Source: Paenibacillus sp.
Lineage (GTDB): Bacteria > Bacillota > Bacilli > Paenibacillales > Paenibacillaceae
DNA: 64,000 bases
NCBI GenBank assembly: GCA_017512705.1
Contig: JAFWEX010000044.1
Location: 1-64,000 of the forward strand
Reading direction: 5' to 3'
Positions 17,285 to 27,250 of the stretch are shown one piece after another. The position numbers and the translations under genes are program-made. Each line of letters opens with the position of its first letter. The first letter of the stretch is position 1. The notes beneath the pieces were generated by a model. It searched no databases and was not told where the DNA came from. It saw nothing but the letters and a program-made list of their open reading frames with translations.

Positions 17285-18655
17285 ATGAACCGTTCTCAAG
17301 CCAATCACAAGTTTTCCGTGGAGGAGCTCACCCAGCAGCTCACCGAACATGTACAGTCTCAGAATCTGCCGGAATTCTACAAACTCGTAAAGGAACTACG
17401 TCCCTATGACCTTTCACTGATCTATAAAAAATTCCCTGAAGACGAGAAGAATCGTTTCCTTCTCCTCTTTAAACCGGATATCCTTGCCGATCTGGCAGAG
17501 AACTTGAAGATAAACGAACAAGCCGCACTTTTTGAACGACTCGGATCAGAACGTACACTGGAAGTTATGCAACAGATGGACAAAAGTGACCTGATTCGCT
17601 TCATGCACGATCTGCCGGCGAAGCGTAGGGAAGAATTGCTATCCAGCATGAATCTGGATCACTCCGCCATCATTCGGTCTGTACTTCGTTATCCACCGGA
17701 GACAGCCGGGCGAATCATGACAGACCGTTATCGGACCTTATTTACGCATGACACTGCAAAGGGAGCACTGAGACAATCGCAAGGTACACTTCATCTTTCC
17801 GCTGCCAGTTACCTGTATGTTATTGACGATGAAGGCAAGCTGGTTGGGGTTGTCAGTTATCGCTCCCTTGCTCTGGCTGATGACAAAACCAAAGTTGAAG
17901 AATTAATGACGAGACGTGTCATTCACGCCACCGTAGATATGGACCAGGAAGAAGCGGCACAATTGCTACAGCGTTACGAGTTCACTTCCCTTCCCGTTGT
18001 AGATGAGAATAACAGACTGTGCGGAATTATCCAGATGGATGACGTCATTGACATCATTATGGATGAGGCAAGCGAAGACCTCGCCAAAATGGGCGGCGGC
18101 GGCAAAGATATTGATTTTGATACCAAACCGCTAGTGGCGGTAAGGCGCAGGTTACCCTGGCTCATTTTGCTGCTATTAATCGGCCTGATCTCCGGAAGCA
18201 TTGTGGATTTTTTTGAAGATACGCTGAATCAGGTTGTAGCACTTGCATTCTTCATGCCTATGATTGCCGGTATGACGGGAAATACGGGAACTCAGTCCCT
18301 CGCTGTTGTCGTACGCGGGCTTATTGGACGCAAGCTGGACAGATCTACTGTACTCGCCCTGATTGGACGAGAGATTAAAGTCGGCACCTTGATTGGTCTG
18401 GTCTGCGGTCTACTCATTACGGTGATCGCTTATTTCTGGCAAGGGGACTGGCTGCTGGGTGTCATTATTGGTGTATCGCTGTTCTTCACGTTGATCATCG
18501 GCACGCTGACAGGGACCTGCATTCCGCTTCTGCTCAGCCGTTTCAAGGTTGATCCTGCTGTGGCATCCGGCCCATTAATTACAACGCTGAACGATATTCT
18601 GTCATTGTTTATCTATTTTGGTATCGCCACTCGTTTCATAGATGCGCTGATGTAG
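17285..18655 (+). CDS. mgtE: Magnesium transporter MgtE
   Basis: This 456-residue Mg2+ channel has the full MgtE layout: an N-terminal helical superfamily domain (residues about 20-125), two CBS domains (about 130-255; AASYLYVIDDEGKLVGVVSYRSL and FTSLPVVDENNRLCGIIQMDDVIDII) that sense intracellular Mg2+, and five membrane helices from residue 285 on, with the pore-lining AGMTGNTGTQSLAV. AAAGGAG upstream fixes the ATG at 17285; the longer frame adds 22 unsupported residues. It is transcribed alone, divergent from the alkylation-repair genes. No M-box riboswitch was seen in the short upstream region. Confidence 0.96.
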   Translation: MNRSQANHKFSVEELTQQLTEHVQSQNLPEFYKLVKELRPYDLSLIYKKFPEDEKNRFLLLFKPDILADLAENLKINEQAALFERLGSERTLEVMQQMDKSDLIRFMHDLPAKRREELLSSMNLDHSAIIRSVLRYPPETAGRIMTDRYRTLFTHDTAKGALRQSQGTLHLSAASYLYVIDDEGKLVGVVSYRSLALADDKTKVEELMTRRVIHATVDMDQEEAAQLLQRYEFTSLPVVDENNRLCGIIQMDDVIDIIMDEASEDLAKMGGGGKDIDFDTKPLVAVRRRLPWLILLLLIGLISGSIVDFFEDTLNQVVALAFFMPMIAGMTGNTGTQSLAVVVRGLIGRKLDRSTVLALIGREIKVGTLIGLVCGLLITVIAYFWQGDWLLGVIIGVSLFFTLIIGTLTGTCIPLLLSRFKVDPAVASGPLITTLNDILSLFIYFGIATRFIDALM

Positions 18656-18822
18656 ATCTAATGACAGATGGCTTAGTAGAAGAATGAGTATCAAGTTAAA
18701 GTTGCCTCCAATTCAGAAGCTTGTATTAACAAGTGCCTCTTGACGATGTAAATATATATGGTATCGTAAAATATATCATTTATTGAAACTTAGTTTCACA
18801 CAACGGAACAAGAGGTGGTTCT

Positions 18823-19602
18823 GTGCCAATCAATTTTCATGACAAACACAACAGAATGACGTATACAACCAGAACGGCCGATGTATCTTGGTTATCTCTG
18901 ATTGAGGAGCATGTGGGGATATCTGGTAAAAAGGTTGTGGACATCGGCTGCGGCGGAGGAATTTACACCAAAGCTCTAGCAAACTCAAGAGCAGCACATG
19001 TTATTGGGGTAGACTTTTCAAGCGAGATGTTAAAAGGAGCTGCTCGGCAGTGTGAGAATCTGAGTAATGTCACATTGCAGCAAGGGAGTGCCTATAACTC
19101 GGGACTTCCAGACAATACATGTGATATCGTCTTGGAAAGAGCGCTCATACATCATTTGCATGATTTAGACAGCTGTTTTCAAGAAGCAAAACGTATCCTG
19201 AAAGCTGGTGGTGTATTCATTATTCAAGACAGAACACCGGAAGACTGTTTATTGCCAGGAGATGAAAATCATATTAGAGGTTACTTTTTCGAGAAGTACC
19301 CTCATTTGATAGACATGGAACGTTCACGTAGACACAAGGCCCATGAAGTGCAGAGTTCGCTTGATTCCAATGGATTCACAGTTGCCAAAACAGCACAGCT
19401 ATGGGAAACCAGATATATTTACCCTGACCTGGCTGCATTAAATAAAGATTTGACACAAAGGACAGGACGTTCTATTCTCCATGAATTAACAGACGATGAG
19501 CTGAATGAGCTGATTGAGTTTATTAACAGCAAACTTAAAAACCACACTGATCCAATTATAGAGAAGGACGCATGGACCGTGTGGATTGCTGTAAAAATAT
19601 AA
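18823..19602 (+). CDS. Class I SAM-dependent methyltransferase
   Basis: This 259-residue enzyme has the Rossmann-type SAM-binding fold: motif I VVDIGCGGGIYTKAL (near residue 40), an acidic residue in VIGVDFSSEML, then YNSGLPDNTCDIVLERALIHHLHD and KRILKAGGVFIIQDR. The start is a GTG with AGAGGTGG upstream. The C-terminal half carries a helical cap that would set substrate choice; the substrate, probably a small molecule as in UbiE-like enzymes, cannot be named. It has no operon partner and is followed by a strong terminator. Codon use looks a little more AT-rich than the neighbours, which is only an impression. Confidence 0.88.
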   Translation: MPINFHDKHNRMTYTTRTADVSWLSLIEEHVGISGKKVVDIGCGGGIYTKALANSRAAHVIGVDFSSEMLKGAARQCENLSNVTLQQGSAYNSGLPDNTCDIVLERALIHHLHDLDSCFQEAKRILKAGGVFIIQDRTPEDCLLPGDENHIRGYFFEKYPHLIDMERSRRHKAHEVQSSLDSNGFTVAKTAQLWETRYIYPDLAALNKDLTQRTGRSILHELTDDELNELIEFINSKLKNHTDPIIEKDAWTVWIAVKI

Positions 19603-19605
19603 AGA

Positions 19606-19637
19606 CAAAAAGGCTTGGCAATTGCCAAGCCTTTTCA
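19606..19637. terminator. Bidirectional terminator
   Basis: An uninterrupted stem AAGGCTTGGCA/TGCCAAGCCTT, with A bases on the left and T bases on the right, lies between the convergent methyltransferase and mmsB genes. Confidence 0.85.
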
Positions 19638-19716
19638 CTAACTCCCTAATTAAATTTCGTACCATTGTATCTAGTCTTTAATACACTTTTACAATGAGTA
19701 CATTTTCCACGCATTA

Positions 19717-20880
19717 CTAAGCCGCTCGTTTGTTTTTATTATAGATATCAAATGCAACAGCCAAGAGCAGTACCAACCCCTTGATTCCTTGTTGCCAGTC
19801 GATACCAAGACCAATCAGGGACATCCCGTTGTTCAGTACACCCATGACCAGACCACCAATGATCGCGCCGAATACGGTTCCAATGCCGCCGGAAGCGGAC
19901 GCTCCACCGATGAAGCAGGCCGCAATGGCATCTAGTTCAAAGTTTGTGCCTGCTCTTGGCGTAGCCGCATTCAGACGTGCGGCAAAGATCAGACCCGATA
20001 CCGCAGCCAGTGTACCCATATTCACGAATACCCAGAAAGTCACTTTTTTGGTTTTAACCCCAGACAACCCTGCCGCCTTCTCATTGCCACCGAGTGCATA
20101 GACATGACGTCCCATAACGGTACGATTCATCACGAAGGAATACACCACGATCAGAACAAAGAGAAGCACCAGAATATTTGGAATACCTGCATAACTTGCC
20201 AAGACCATGGTAAACAGGTTGGTTACCGCCGCTACCACAATCAGCTTGAGTAGGAACAGTCCTTGGGATACCACTTCAAAACCATACTTGCGTTGAGATG
20301 CACGTTCCCGCAATTCATTAATAATGTACCAGATGGTGAGCACAATCCCCACAATGATGGACACCAGGCCCATACCGGAGAATTGAACATCCGGCAGAAA
20401 ACCGGAACTGATTTTTTGAAATCCACCAGGGAACGGAGAGATGGACTGCCCTTCGAGCACAATCATCGTCAGACCGCGGAACAACAGCATGCCCGCCAAT
20501 GTAACAATGAAAGCCGGAATCCGCACGTAAGCGATCCAGAAACCTTGCCATGCGCCAATCAGTGCACCCACCAGCAGGGATGCGATGACTGCAAGCCACG
20601 CTGGCAGTTGCCAATCTACCATCATAATGGCGGCTACGGCGCCGACAAAAGCTGCGATGGAACCGACGGACAAGTCAATATGTCCTGTAATAATGACAAG
20701 TACCATACCAATGGCAAGAACTAAAATATAACTATTTTGCAGAATCAGGTTGGTGATGTTAATCGGCTTGAGCAGCAGCCCGCCTGTCAGCACCTCGAAT
20801 AGAAGCATAATGACAACGAGGGCAATGATCATGCCGTATTGACGTATATTATTTTTAAACAGTTTAGTTACCGTTTCCAT
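19717..20880 (-). CDS. mmsB: Multiple-monosaccharide ABC transporter permease (MmsB/GguB type)
   Basis: This 387-residue permease forms the channel of a CUT2 importer. About ten hydrophobic segments are seen, with the family motif [21 protein letters not shown] and the late [24 protein letters not shown]. It overlaps the ATPase gene by 17 bases and has its ribosome-binding site (GGAGGCGG) within it, so the two are coupled. Together with the ATPase and binding protein it matches the ChvE-GguA-GguB layout, which imports xylose, glucose, arabinose or galactose in other bacteria. It is followed by the bidirectional terminator at 19606. Confidence 0.94.
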   Translation of the reverse strand: METVTKLFKNNIRQYGMIIALVVIMLLFEVLTGGLLLKPINITNLILQNSYILVLAIGMVLVIITGHIDLSVGSIAAFVGAVAAIMMVDWQLPAWLAVIASLLVGALIGAWQGFWIAYVRIPAFIVTLAGMLLFRGLTMIVLEGQSISPFPGGFQKISSGFLPDVQFSGMGLVSIIVGIVLTIWYIINELRERASQRKYGFEVVSQGLFLLKLIVVAAVTNLFTMVLASYAGIPNILVLLFVLIVVYSFVMNRTVMGRHVYALGGNEKAAGLSGVKTKKVTFWVFVNMGTLAAVSGLIFAARLNAATPRAGTNFELDAIAACFIGGASASGGIGTVFGAIIGGLVMGVLNNGMSLIGLGIDWQQGIKGLVLLLAVAFDIYNKNKRAA

Positions 20881-22414
20881 GCTTACCGCCTCCAGACTTG
20901 GTCATATATCTCATCAGTGTTTCCTGCGATGCCTGCTCACGGCTAACTTCACCGGTAATTCGCCCGGCATTCATCACATAGATCCGGTCACACAGGCCCA
21001 GAACCTCCGGCAGCTCCGATGAAATCACCAGCACACCCTTGCCTTCGGCAGCAAGCCGGTGGATAATCGTATAAATTTCGAATTTCGCACCTACATCGAT
21101 CCCGCGCGTCGGCTCATCCAGAATGAGAATATCTGGCCCGGCAAAAATCCATTTGCTGAGTACCACCTTCTGCTGGTTACCTCCGCTCAGATTACCTGTT
21201 TTCTGCAGGATGTTCGGTGCTTTAATGTTCATGCTTTTTTTCATTTCTTCCGCAACCAGCACTTCCTCTTGTTCGTTCACAACCGCATTACGCGTCAGTT
21301 TATTTAGTCCGGTAAGTGAAATGTTGCGTTTGATATCATCCATTAAAATCAATCCATATTCTTTGCGATCCTCTGTTACATAAGCGAAGCCATTCTGAAT
21401 CGCCTCGGTAACACTGTTGTTCTGAATCGGTTTGCCATCCTTGTACAGTTGCCCCGATATATTTCGACCATACGACTTACCGAAGATACTCATCGCAAGT
21501 TCTGTACGTCCGGCACCCATTAACCCTGCGATCCCTACAATCTCACCGCGTCTGATATTCATATTGATCTGATCCAGCACTTTACGCTCTGCCTGATGCT
21601 CGTGATACACCGTCCAGTCCTTCACTTCCAGCACGACATCGCCAATCGTCGCATGACGTTCAGGGTAGCGGCTCGTCAGATCCCGTCCAACCATTCCACT
21701 AATGATGCGGTCTTCAGTGACGTTATCCTTTTTCATATCGAGTGTTTCAATCGTTTTACCGTCTCTGAGAATTGTCACCGCATCCGAAACCTTCGACACC
21801 TCGTTTAGCTTGTGGGAGATGAGGATGCAGGCAATCCCCTGCTTTTTGAACTCCAACATCAATTGCAACAAGTTTTCACTATCGTCCTCGTTCAATGCTG
21901 CGGTCGGCTCATCCAGAATGAGCAAACGCACTTTTTTGGAGAGCGCTTTCGCAATTTCAACAAGTTGTTGCTTACCTACACCAATACTGGATACCTGCGT
22001 ATTCGGGTTTTCGTTCAGCCCCACTTTGCCCAGTAGCTCGCGTGTACCGACGAACGTTTCCTTCCAATTCACGATGCCTTTGCTGGCACGTTCATTACCT
22101 AGAAATATGTTTTCCGCAATCGAGAGATACGGGATCAGCGCCAGCTCCTGATGGATAATGACAATCCCTAGATCCTCACTCTGTTTGATGTCTTTGAATT
22201 CACACGTCTTCCCCCGGAACAAAATGTCCCCCTCATAACTTCCATGCGGGTATACTCCGCTAAGCACCTTCATCAGTGTAGACTTGCCAGCTCCATTCTC
22301 ACCGCATATGGAATGAATCTCGCCTTCTCGAACTTTCAGGTTGACGTTCTCCAGCGCTTTGACACCCGGGAACGTTTTGGTGATGTTCTTCATTTCAAGA
22401 ATGAACTCCGTCAT
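20864..22414 (-). CDS. mmsA: Multiple-monosaccharide ABC transporter ATP-binding protein (MmsA/GguA type)
   Basis: This 516-residue ATPase has two fused nucleotide-binding domains, as usual for CUT2 sugar importers. The first has Walker [10 protein letters not shown] (about residues 37-45), a signature near [17 protein letters not shown] and Walker [12 protein letters not shown]. The second has a degenerate Walker A ([10 protein letters not shown]), signature LSGGNQQKV and Walker [15 protein letters not shown]. The degenerate second Walker A is normal in this family. AAAGGAG precedes the ATG. It lies between the binding-protein and permease genes and powers sugar uptake. Confidence 0.96.
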   Translation of the reverse strand: MTEFILEMKNITKTFPGVKALENVNLKVREGEIHSICGENGAGKSTLMKVLSGVYPHGSYEGDILFRGKTCEFKDIKQSEDLGIVIIHQELALIPYLSIAENIFLGNERASKGIVNWKETFVGTRELLGKVGLNENPNTQVSSIGVGKQQLVEIAKALSKKVRLLILDEPTAALNEDDSENLLQLMLEFKKQGIACILISHKLNEVSKVSDAVTILRDGKTIETLDMKKDNVTEDRIISGMVGRDLTSRYPERHATIGDVVLEVKDWTVYHEHQAERKVLDQINMNIRRGEIVGIAGLMGAGRTELAMSIFGKSYGRNISGQLYKDGKPIQNNSVTEAIQNGFAYVTEDRKEYGLILMDDIKRNISLTGLNKLTRNAVVNEQEEVLVAEEMKKSMNIKAPNILQKTGNLSGGNQQKVVLSKWIFAGPDILILDEPTRGIDVGAKFEIYTIIHRLAAEGKGVLVISSELPEVLGLCDRIYVMNAGRITGEVSREQASQETLMRYMTKSGGGKHGNGN

Positions 22415-22442
22415 GGCATGTGCTCCTTTCTTGGATTATGCG

Positions 22443-23528
22443 TTACGGCAACCCTATCTCCTGTTTGGTGTAATACTTGCTGCCCACGATATCTTTTTCC
22501 ACGTTGGTTCGATCCACAGAAATCGGGTCCAAGAGGTATGCAGGTACAACCATCAATCCGTTGTTATACGATTTTGTATCATTCACTTCTGCTTGTTTCC
22601 CCTGCAAAATGCTATTGGCCATCTCTACTGTTTTCTCTGCGAGCTTACGTGTATCTTTGAATACGGTTTGTGTCTGCTCCCCAGCCACAATGGACTTAAT
22701 AGATGCCAGTTCCGCATCTTGCCCTGTAATGACAGGCAGCGGTTTGTCTGGCTTGCCATAGCCGATCCCTTTCAGGGAGGAAATAATCCCGATACTGATC
22801 CCGTCATATGGAGATAACACGGCATCTAGATTATCACCTGAATAATAGGCACTCAGCAGGTTATCCATCCTAGCCTGTGCCAGTGCCCCATCCCAGCGCA
22901 GCGTAGCAATCTGTGCCATCGTCATCTGTTTACTGCGGACAACCAGTTTGCCAGAATCAATATACGGCTTCAGCACGGACATCGCACCGTCGAAGAAAAA
23001 GTACGCATTGTTGTCATCTGGCGATCCGCCAAACAACTCAATGTTAAACGGCCCTTTGCCTTCCTTCAGGCCCAACTTCTGTTCAATGTAGGAGGCTTGC
23101 AGCACCCCGACTTTAAAGTTGTCAAACGTAGCGTAATAAGTCAGATACGGCGTGTTGCGAATAAGTCGGTCATACGAGATAACCTGAATGCCTTCGTCAT
23201 GGGCCTTCTTGATGACATCTGTCAGCGTGTTGCCGTCTACAGATGCAATGACCATTACATCGACACCTTTGGTAATCATGTTCTCAATCTGGGAGATTTG
23301 ATTCTCAACGACGTCTTCAGCGTACTGAAGATCGGTTTTGTATCCTTGCTCCTGAAACAGACGAACCATATTCTCTCCGTCTCCCACCCAACGTTCCGAT
23401 GATTTGGTAGGCATGGATATACCGACATACCCTTTCTCCTTGCTGCCTACATCACTTTCAGCCAGATTACAGGCTGAGAGGATCAAAGACATCACCAGAA
23501 GCCAGATGAGTGTTGCTCCTTTTTTCAT
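22443..23528 (-). CDS. chvE: ChvE-like sugar-binding lipoprotein
   Basis: This 361-residue binding protein begins with a lipoprotein signal ([21 protein letters not shown]) and has the periplasmic-binding-protein fold of Chv[21 protein letters not shown], then [44 protein letters not shown] and [17 protein letters not shown]. It delivers a monosaccharide to the MmsA/MmsB channel. AAAGGGG precedes the ATG. A cre-like site lies 45-58 bases upstream, and the two-component genes that probably activate it are directly upstream after a terminator. Xylose is the favoured ligand from context, glucose or arabinose being alternatives. Confidence 0.94.
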   Translation of the reverse strand: MKKGATLIWLLVMSLILSACNLAESDVGSKEKGYVGISMPTKSSERWVGDGENMVRLFQEQGYKTDLQYAEDVVENQISQIENMITKGVDVMVIASVDGNTLTDVIKKAHDEGIQVISYDRLIRNTPYLTYYATFDNFKVGVLQASYIEQKLGLKEGKGPFNIELFGGSPDDNNAYFFFDGAMSVLKPYIDSGKLVVRSKQMTMAQIATLRWDGALAQARMDNLLSAYYSGDNLDAVLSPYDGISIGIISSLKGIGYGKPDKPLPVITGQDAELASIKSIVAGEQTQTVFKDTRKLAEKTVEMANSILQGKQAEVNDTKSYNNGLMVVPAYLLDPISVDRTNVEKDIVGSKYYTKQEIGLP

Positions 23529-23572
23529 AAGAAGTTCCCCTTTCTTCAGGTCTTAGCGTTTGATATCACCCA

Positions 23573-23586
23573 AGATAACGCTTACA
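23573..23586. promoter_or_regulatory. cre-like site before the ChvE-like gene
   Basis: The minus strand reads TGTAAGCGTTATCT, matching 13 of 14 positions of TGWAANCGNTNWCA; only the last base differs. It is 45-58 bases upstream of the start codon. Confidence 0.55.
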
Positions 23587-23714
23587 ACACATGAAGGATC
23601 ATACAAACGTATTGTCCCTCTCTGCATCCCATGGTAGCATTTTGCAGCGAGTCAGGTCTTTGCAGGTTTTGAACCTTTTTTATAAAATTTTAACTTTTGA
23701 TGGAAGGAAGCAAC

Positions 23715-23753
23715 GAAAAACCCACCGTAGGCATTGAACCTGTAACGGTGGGC
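23715..23753 (-). terminator. Terminator after the AraC-type response regulator gene
   Basis: The stem CCCACCGT/ACGGTGGG is followed on the minus strand by TTTTTCG. Confidence 0.75.
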
Positions 23754-23861
23754 TTGCTATTCGTATGGATGTACATAGAACTTAAGGTTACTTTAAAAGA
23801 TACTCTGATGACAGAACAGCCTTTCTACGGCTGTATACATCCGACAGGATGCATTTGAAGG

Positions 23862-25127
23862 CTACAAGGGCCCTGCGGTAGATTTTTCCGTTCCGCCATT
23901 TTTGCGGTACTGGGCTGGTGAGATGCCCATCATTTTTTTGAACGCTGTGCTGAAATAGTGCTGCGTCTCATACCCTACTCGTTCAGCAATTGTGTGAATC
24001 GGGAGCGAAGTGGAGTCCAGCAGCTGTGCGGCCTTGCGTATGCGGGCACGGGTGACTAGAGTAACGAACGAGTCATTTAACTCTTTTTTTAACACACGGC
24101 TAAGATATACTGCCGACACCTGCAGACGGGAAGCCAGCGACTCCAGCGTGAGTTCCCGTTCCGCATACTCTTCCTGAATCAACTGTCTTGCCCTGCGCAC
24201 GAGCGGAGAGAGCTTCACTTCTTCGTATACCTGATCACGACAATGCCGATAGGTATCCGGCACTTCTTCCAGCGTACCCATATGAGATTCGACATGGGCA
24301 TGTACAGAAATATTCAAGCAAGCACTGATATGTTGCTCCAGCAACGATGCGATCTCCTCTGGAGCTTGCTGCCACAGACAGATCCCGACGACGCTGCTGG
24401 CGTCGCGAAACAGAACATGGGCACGATCTCCCAGCAGTTCTGCAACAATATTTTCTACCGCGAACAGGAAGAGCTGACGATCCGATTCTCTGAGTATAGT
24501 CTGGCGCGCCTCGGCAGCAGGCCAGCGTACAACGCCAACTTGCACAGGTGATGCAGTCGGCAGGTGTAGAAAAGCAAGCTGCTCCATCAGGTTTTTCCCA
24601 CCTGCCTGTCCCTCCATCCACTCCTGACAAAATCGCTGGCGTAGCAGCGGAATGTTCCGTTCAATCTGCTGTGCCGCTTGTCTGACATAGGCTGTTCGCT
24701 GATGTTCTTCATCCAACCGTTGACGCAACCGCTGGAGTGCAGCATGCAACTGTTCTGCTTGAACGGGCTTCAGAATGTAGTCTTCCACCCCAAGACGAAC
24801 CGCTTCCTGAGCATACGCGAATTCATCATGTCCTGATATGATCAGATACCGAACCCCGGGACATTGCTCCTGTAAAGCACGGATCAGTCCAATGCCATTC
24901 AGGAACGGCATATTCATATCGACCAGCACGACATCCACATTCAGCTCAACTGCCCGTTCGAGTGCTTCTTCACCGTCCTCGGCCTCGCCAACAACCTCCA
25001 TGCCAAGGGCAGCCCAATCCATTGCTTCTCGAATCCCCTCCCGAATAATCGGTTCATCATCTGCGATCAGCACACGATACATCGTGTCCGCTGCATTCAT
25101 GGGTGTCATTGTGTAGTCCACGGCCAT
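23862..25127 (-). CDS. YesN-type response regulator, AraC family
   Basis: This 421-residue regulator has a receiver domain (VLIADDEPIIREGI, phospho-acceptor in VVLVDMNMPFLNG, Lys in YILKPV), a middle region and a C-terminal AraC domain (LTLESLASRLQVSAVYLSRVL; LPIHTIAERVGYETQHYFSTAF). The start is set at the ATG at 25127, with AAGGAG upstream; a GTG two codons earlier would overlap the kinase stop by four bases. It is the third gene of a sensor-kinase-regulator set and lies directly before the ChvE-type importer operon, its likely target, as in the XylFII-LytS-YesN xylose system. Confidence 0.93.
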   Translation of the reverse strand: MAVDYTMTPMNAADTMYRVLIADDEPIIREGIREAMDWAALGMEVVGEAEDGEEALERAVELNVDVVLVDMNMPFLNGIGLIRALQEQCPGVRYLIISGHDEFAYAQEAVRLGVEDYILKPVQAEQLHAALQRLRQRLDEEHQRTAYVRQAAQQIERNIPLLRQRFCQEWMEGQAGGKNLMEQLAFLHLPTASPVQVGVVRWPAAEARQTILRESDRQLFLFAVENIVAELLGDRAHVLFRDASSVVGICLWQQAPEEIASLLEQHISACLNISVHAHVESHMGTLEEVPDTYRHCRDQVYEEVKLSPLVRRARQLIQEEYAERELTLESLASRLQVSAVYLSRVLKKELNDSFVTLVTRARIRKAAQLLDSTSLPIHTIAERVGYETQHYFSTAFKKMMGISPAQYRKNGGTEKSTAGPL

Positions 25128-25129
25128 CT

Positions 25130-27250
25130 TCACTCCTTCTTCTCTTGATCTTGGTGATCTCCCAGCTCAGCTGGCGGAAGTGCTGTAGCTGGCAACTCTC
25201 TCATCAGGGGATGAACAATCGTAACACAGGTTCCTTCCCCCAGCTTGCTGTCCAGCAAAATCCCATATTCACTGCCAAAGGATAATCTTAATCGTGCCTG
25301 TACATTCAGCATCCCGTAACTTTTACCCGTCCACTTCGGCGAAGTGGATTCCAGACTCTCCGTGGGCATATCCAGCAGCCGTAACATCTCCGCGAGCCGC
25401 TCTCTGCTCATTCCAGCCCCGTTGTCCTGAATCGTCAGATGCAGCCGCCCTTGATTCACGTTCCCTTCAATGACAATATGGCCGGGACCACGTCTACCTT
25501 TAATGCCGTGATAGATTGCATTTTCCACCAGAGGCTGGAGTAACAGTTTGAGCACATACAAGTTTTGTAGTTCTTCCGGAACATTTAATGTGTACTGAAG
25601 ACGGTCCCTATATCTTGTCTGCTGAATCTGCAGATAACTACTAATGTGTTCCAACTCGGAACGTAGCGGAATGTAGTCTTGTCCCTTACTCAGGCCGATG
25701 CGGAATAGACGGGAGAGTGCGCCAACCATATCGGACACACCGTGAGCGCCCTCTTTTCGAGCCATCCAGTGAATCGTATCCAGCGTATTATATAAAAAAT
25801 GAGGCTTGATATGTTCCTGCAAGCTGCGCATCTCCGCATCCCGTTTCTGCCGTTCTCTCAGCTCATTCAGCGAGATAAGCTGACGAATCTGACTCAACAT
25901 CCGGTTAAAGCTGTTGCCCAGCATGCCGATCTCGTCGGAACGGTCACTCCAGCGACCTGGGCTGAGATTACCTGTCTCGGCTCTACGCATATAAGACATC
26001 AGCCGGAATATCGGCTGCGCGATAGATCGTGAAAACCACAAGGATGCGCTTAGACCAAACAAACACACTACAAAAACAAAACTGACCACATAAAACTGAA
26101 TCTGTCGCACCTCGGATATAGACTCTTTGGCGGGGAATACCCCCACCGTTCTCCAGCCGGTAAAGGTAGATGATTGATACATAATCAATAAATCCTCTCC
26201 TGCCACCTTTTTCGTGAACATTCCGCTCTCCCCGGAGGTAAACCAACTTACTGGAATATGTTCAATTAACGGCTGTTCCGGTTTGTATACGCTTTGTCCT
26301 CCAGCATCTGTTACCATGACATATCCGGATTTTCCGAGTGTCACATTCCGAGCGGCTTGTGAAACAGACCTCAGCTTGAGATCAATCAGCACAGCGCCCT
26401 TTACATGCCCAGTCGTTTCATCGGTGATCGAGCGAGCGACCGAAACGATCTCATCATCCTTATACCGGACATGCGTCGTCATATTTCGCTCCTGCGGTTG
26501 ACCTATTACCGTGAAAATCCCTGGTTGTGTTGCGGCCTTCCGATACCAATCTTCCTGGGTCAGAGACTGCTGCGTTCGAGGATACATCTCATTGCTGATG
26601 TAGTCACCATTCCCGTTCACAAGCACGATACCGGCAATTTCCGGGTATAACGTTGTGAACCCTTGCAGGGTCTGCTTAATCCCATACAAGCGATTCTGCT
26701 CAGAAGATGTATACACTTGGCCCGCTGATGCTTCGACGCGTTCGCGCCGCTCCCCATCTCCAGTTATCTTCTTATCCATAAATGCACTAACATCTGGCTC
26801 AAAAGCAATCAGATAAGTCATATTTTGCAAGTTCTCCATCTTGCTGTTCAACGCTTCATTGACCTTACCAATAAGCTGCATCGTGTGGCCTTCTACCTGC
26901 CGCTCCACTACCCGTTCTACTGTCCAGTTGACGAGTAGCCCCATGCCTACGGAAGGTACGATCGCAAAAAGAAGAAACAACAGCATCAACTGGTACCTTA
27001 ACGGCATGTTACGCAGACGTAAGCTGCGGACAACATTCCGAAGCACAGAGCCCCATGTTCTGTGGTCCCGCACGTTGTTTTCTCCGTCAGTATTGTTGAA
27101 GGCATGATCCGTTGAACAGTTATCCATGTGGTTTTCGGATGAACTATTGGATGAGCTATTGGATGCATTATTGAACGTGTCAGTGAAGGTACCATCTGTT
27201 TGTTTAGTTGATTCGCTCATCGAGTCGTTCGTTGATGGGTTATTTCGCAT
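25130..27250 (-). CDS. YesM/LytS-type sensor histidine kinase with Asn/Ser-rich N-terminus
   Basis: This 706-residue kinase has a first membrane helix near residues 86-107 (YQLMLLFLLFAIVPSVGMGLL), a large extracellular Cache-like sensor region (to about 375), a second helix (FYVVSFVFVVCLFGLSASLWF), HAMP, the phospho-acceptor motif in HIKPHFLYNTLDTIHW and the ATPase motifs (NAIYHGI; DNGAGM). Before the first helix is an unusual stretch of about 65 residues rich in Asn, Ser and Thr. The ATG at 27250 overlaps the preceding stop by 11 bases; no strong ribosome-binding site is seen, and two other ATG codons lie within 15 bases, so the exact start is uncertain. It probably couples to the sugar-binding protein upstream. 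Confidence 0.9.
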   Translation of the reverse strand: MRNNPSTNDSMSESTKQTDGTFTDTFNNASNSSSNSSSENHMDNCSTDHAFNNTDGENNVRDHRTWGSVLRNVVRSLRLRNMPLRYQLMLLFLLFAIVPSVGMGLLVNWTVERVVERQVEGHTMQLIGKVNEALNSKMENLQNMTYLIAFEPDVSAFMDKKITGDGERRERVEASAGQVYTSSEQNRLYGIKQTLQGFTTLYPEIAGIVLVNGNGDYISNEMYPRTQQSLTQEDWYRKAATQPGIFTVIGQPQERNMTTHVRYKDDEIVSVARSITDETTGHVKGAVLIDLKLRSVSQAARNVTLGKSGYVMVTDAGGQSVYKPEQPLIEHIPVSWFTSGESGMFTKKVAGEDLLIMYQSSTFTGWRTVGVFPAKESISEVRQIQFYVVSFVFVVCLFGLSASLWFSRSIAQPIFRLMSYMRRAETGNLSPGRWSDRSDEIGMLGNSFNRMLSQIRQLISLNELRERQKRDAEMRSLQEHIKPHFLYNTLDTIHWMARKEGAHGVSDMVGALSRLFRIGLSKGQDYIPLRSELEHISSYLQIQQTRYRDRLQYTLNVPEELQNLYVLKLLLQPLVENAIYHGIKGRRGPGHIVIEGNVNQGRLHLTIQDNGAGMSRERLAEMLRLLDMPTESLESTSPKWTGKSYGMLNVQARLRLSFGSEYGILLDSKLGEGTCVTIVHPLMRELPATALPPAELGDHQDQEKKE

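Larger units (their letters stand above)
23529..23861. other. Intergenic region between the regulator and importer genes
   Basis: This 333-base stretch holds a terminator of the regulator gene (right part) and the control region of the importer operon (left part) with a cre-like site. A -10-like TATGAT lies on the minus strand near 23600, but no good -35 is seen, which fits a promoter that needs an activator. No gene is supported. Confidence 0.5.

Noticed and set aside
22244-22817. Overlapping plus-strand frames of 138 and 158 codons near the ChvE-like gene
   Set aside because: They run antisense across the ends of two transporter genes and lack start signals.
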